Below are positions 63,193-64,000 of a stretch of 64,000 nt of DNA, in pieces. A program made the position numbers and the translations under genes. Origin of the DNA: Acidovorax sp. GBBC 1281 (GTDB lineage Bacteria > Pseudomonadota > Gammaproteobacteria > Burkholderiales > Burkholderiaceae_C). The stretch is taken from contig NZ_CP097269.1 in the NCBI RefSeq assembly GCF_028473645.1, positions 2,436,001-2,500,000 on the forward strand, in the 5' to 3' direction. Numbering within the stretch: position 1 is the stretch's first letter; each line of letters begins with the position of its first letter. The notes beneath the pieces are model-generated. The model did no database searches. It had not been told where the DNA came from and saw only the letters and a program-made list of their open reading frames with translations.

Positions 63193-64000
63193 TGCAGCCT
63201 ACGGCAGTCTGCCGTTCCGCGAACAGGCGGAATTCTTTCGCCGCAAACTCAACCTGCCCACCGATGGCTGGACCGACCTCTACAACGGCGAACACGACTG
63301 GTCCTTCGTCGTGGCCGGCGCCAACCGGGATGCGATCGTGGCCGACTTCCGCGCCGCGGTGGAGCGGGCCATCTCGGGCCGGTCCACGCTGGAGGACTTC
63401 CGCAAGGACTTCGACCGCATCGTGACCACGCACGGTTGGGACTACAACGGCGGGCGCAACTGGCGCAACTGGCGCAGCCGCGTGATCTACGACACCAACC
63501 TGTCCACCAGCTACGCGGCCGGGCGCTGGCAGCAGCTGCAAGCGGCGCCGTACTGGCAGTATGAGCACCAGGACTGGGTGGAACACCCACGGCCGATCCA
63601 TGTGAGTTGGAACGGTATCGTCCTGGAGAAGGGCGATCCTGCCTGGGAGGTCATGTTTCCGCCCAACGGCTGGGGATGCCATTGCAAGGTGCGCGGCCTG
63701 TGGCTGCGAGACTTGGTGCGCCTGGGCAAGTCCGGCCCCGACCAGGCGCCCACCTTCAACTACGTCGAGCGCACCATCGGCCAGCGCAGCCTCAATGGCC
63801 CGCGCACGGTGCGCGTGCCCGAGGGCATCGATCCTGGCTTCGAGTACGCACCGGGCGCGGCCCGCATGCGCAGCGCTGTCCCGCCCGAGCGTCCCGGCCC
63901 CCTGGTGCCAGGCAGTGCGGGCGGGCCCGGCGTGCCCAACCGCGGCCCGGTCGATCCCCTGCCACCGCCGCGGCTGCTGCCGGCCTCCGAACTGCTGCCC
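63185..64000 (+). CDS. MuF-like minor head protein (Mu gp30), partial
   Basis: The frame opens at GTG 63185 (ADAAYGSLPFREQAEFFRRK) and stays open to the window edge (272 codons). NLSTSYAAGRWQQLQ and FPPNGWGCHCKVRGL are signatures of the phage Mu F/SPP1 gp7 head morphogenesis domain. It follows the portal gene as in other Mu-like phages. The 3' end is outside. Confidence 0.85.
   Translation, partial: MADAAYGSLPFREQAEFFRRKLNLPTDGWTDLYNGEHDWSFVVAGANRDAIVADFRAAVERAISGRSTLEDFRKDFDRIVTTHGWDYNGGRNWRNWRSRVIYDTNLSTSYAAGRWQQLQAAPYWQYEHQDWVEHPRPIHVSWNGIVLEKGDPAWEVMFPPNGWGCHCKVRGLWLRDLVRLGKSGPDQAPTFNYVERTIGQRSLNGPRTVRVPEGIDPGFEYAPGAARMRSAVPPERPGPLVPGSAGGPGVPNRGPVDPLPPPRLLPASELLP

Larger units (their letters stand above)
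40125..64000. mobile_element. BcepMu-type transposable prophage (left part)
   Basis: Mor, GemA, HU, Gam, B-type ATPase, DDE transposase, BcepMu-gp16-like protein, repressor, holin, lytic transglycosylase, spanins, DUF3486, terminase, DUF935 portal and MuF-like protein identify a Mu-like phage. Early genes read leftward and late genes rightward, the BcepMu plan rather than that of Mu. The left end is placed at TGTGCGAAAAATCG by the rule that such ends begin with TG; it is uncertain by tens of bases. The right end is outside the window. Confidence 0.88.

Noticed and set aside
1..64000. CRISPR arrays
   Set aside because: No series of regularly spaced direct repeats was seen; the repeated words found are IS ends, tRNAs and short palindromes.

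Overview
The window comes from a high-GC betaproteobacterium, most likely the Comamonadaceae (Acidovorax group). Supporting signs are the isc/hsc order, a PDH operon whose E3 carries its own lipoyl domain, Bug/TctC-type binding proteins, and short hairpin repeats of the kind I associate with that family. About 40 kb is ordinary chromosome. The remaining 24 kb is the first part of a Mu-like transposable prophage that runs off the right edge.

Chromosomal part. Positions 1-3680 hold the end of iscA, then hscB-hscA-fdx (Fe-S cluster assembly) and a dnaQ-like exonuclease. Two identical tRNA-Val(CAC) genes and a terminator follow. Next come a histone-deacetylase-family/FAD-oxidoreductase pair, three small envelope-stress-type membrane proteins, divergent pyrD and rpiA, and a long leftward run of sensor kinase, response regulator, folD, prlC and a glutaredoxin-like protein. 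The pyruvate dehydrogenase operon aceE-aceF-lpdA (16.4-22.9 kb) is divergent from the kinase. From 23 to 33.4 kb there are a Bug binding protein, an rRNA-methyltransferase-like gene, LysR/epimerase, an Fe(II)/2OG oxygenase, a DUF2167 gene broken by one amber codon, a soluble histidine kinase, and a TetR gene facing two membrane genes across a long palindrome.

Methylcitrate region (33.4-40.1 kb). A leftward cluster of thioesterase, prpC, prpD and a prpB-like gene is divergent from a short-chain fatty acyl regulator with likely operator repeats between them. An IS903-group IS5 element with a clean 9-bp target duplication sits in the thioesterase. Removing it in silico restores a thioesterase whose stop codon overlaps the prpC start.

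Prophage (about 40.1 kb to the window end). The layout is of the BcepMu type. The early operon reads leftward (ner/gp16-like, regulators, DUF3102, transposase A, ATPase B, small genes, Gam, HU, GemA, Mor), and the repressor, cargo, lysis and head genes read rightward. An IS66-family element of 3179 bp with 8-bp target duplications splits the holin, and the element's own transposase gene is damaged. The phage transposase and the large terminase each contain a single in-frame amber codon, so the prophage as written looks unable to transpose, package or lyse normally.

Between repressor and holin lies a lower-GC two-gene cassette, a 327-aa soluble protein and a 187-aa four-helix membrane protein, that I do not recognise. 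It occupies a cargo position and is the best candidate here for an undescribed phage-exclusion or defence system, though that function is inference only.
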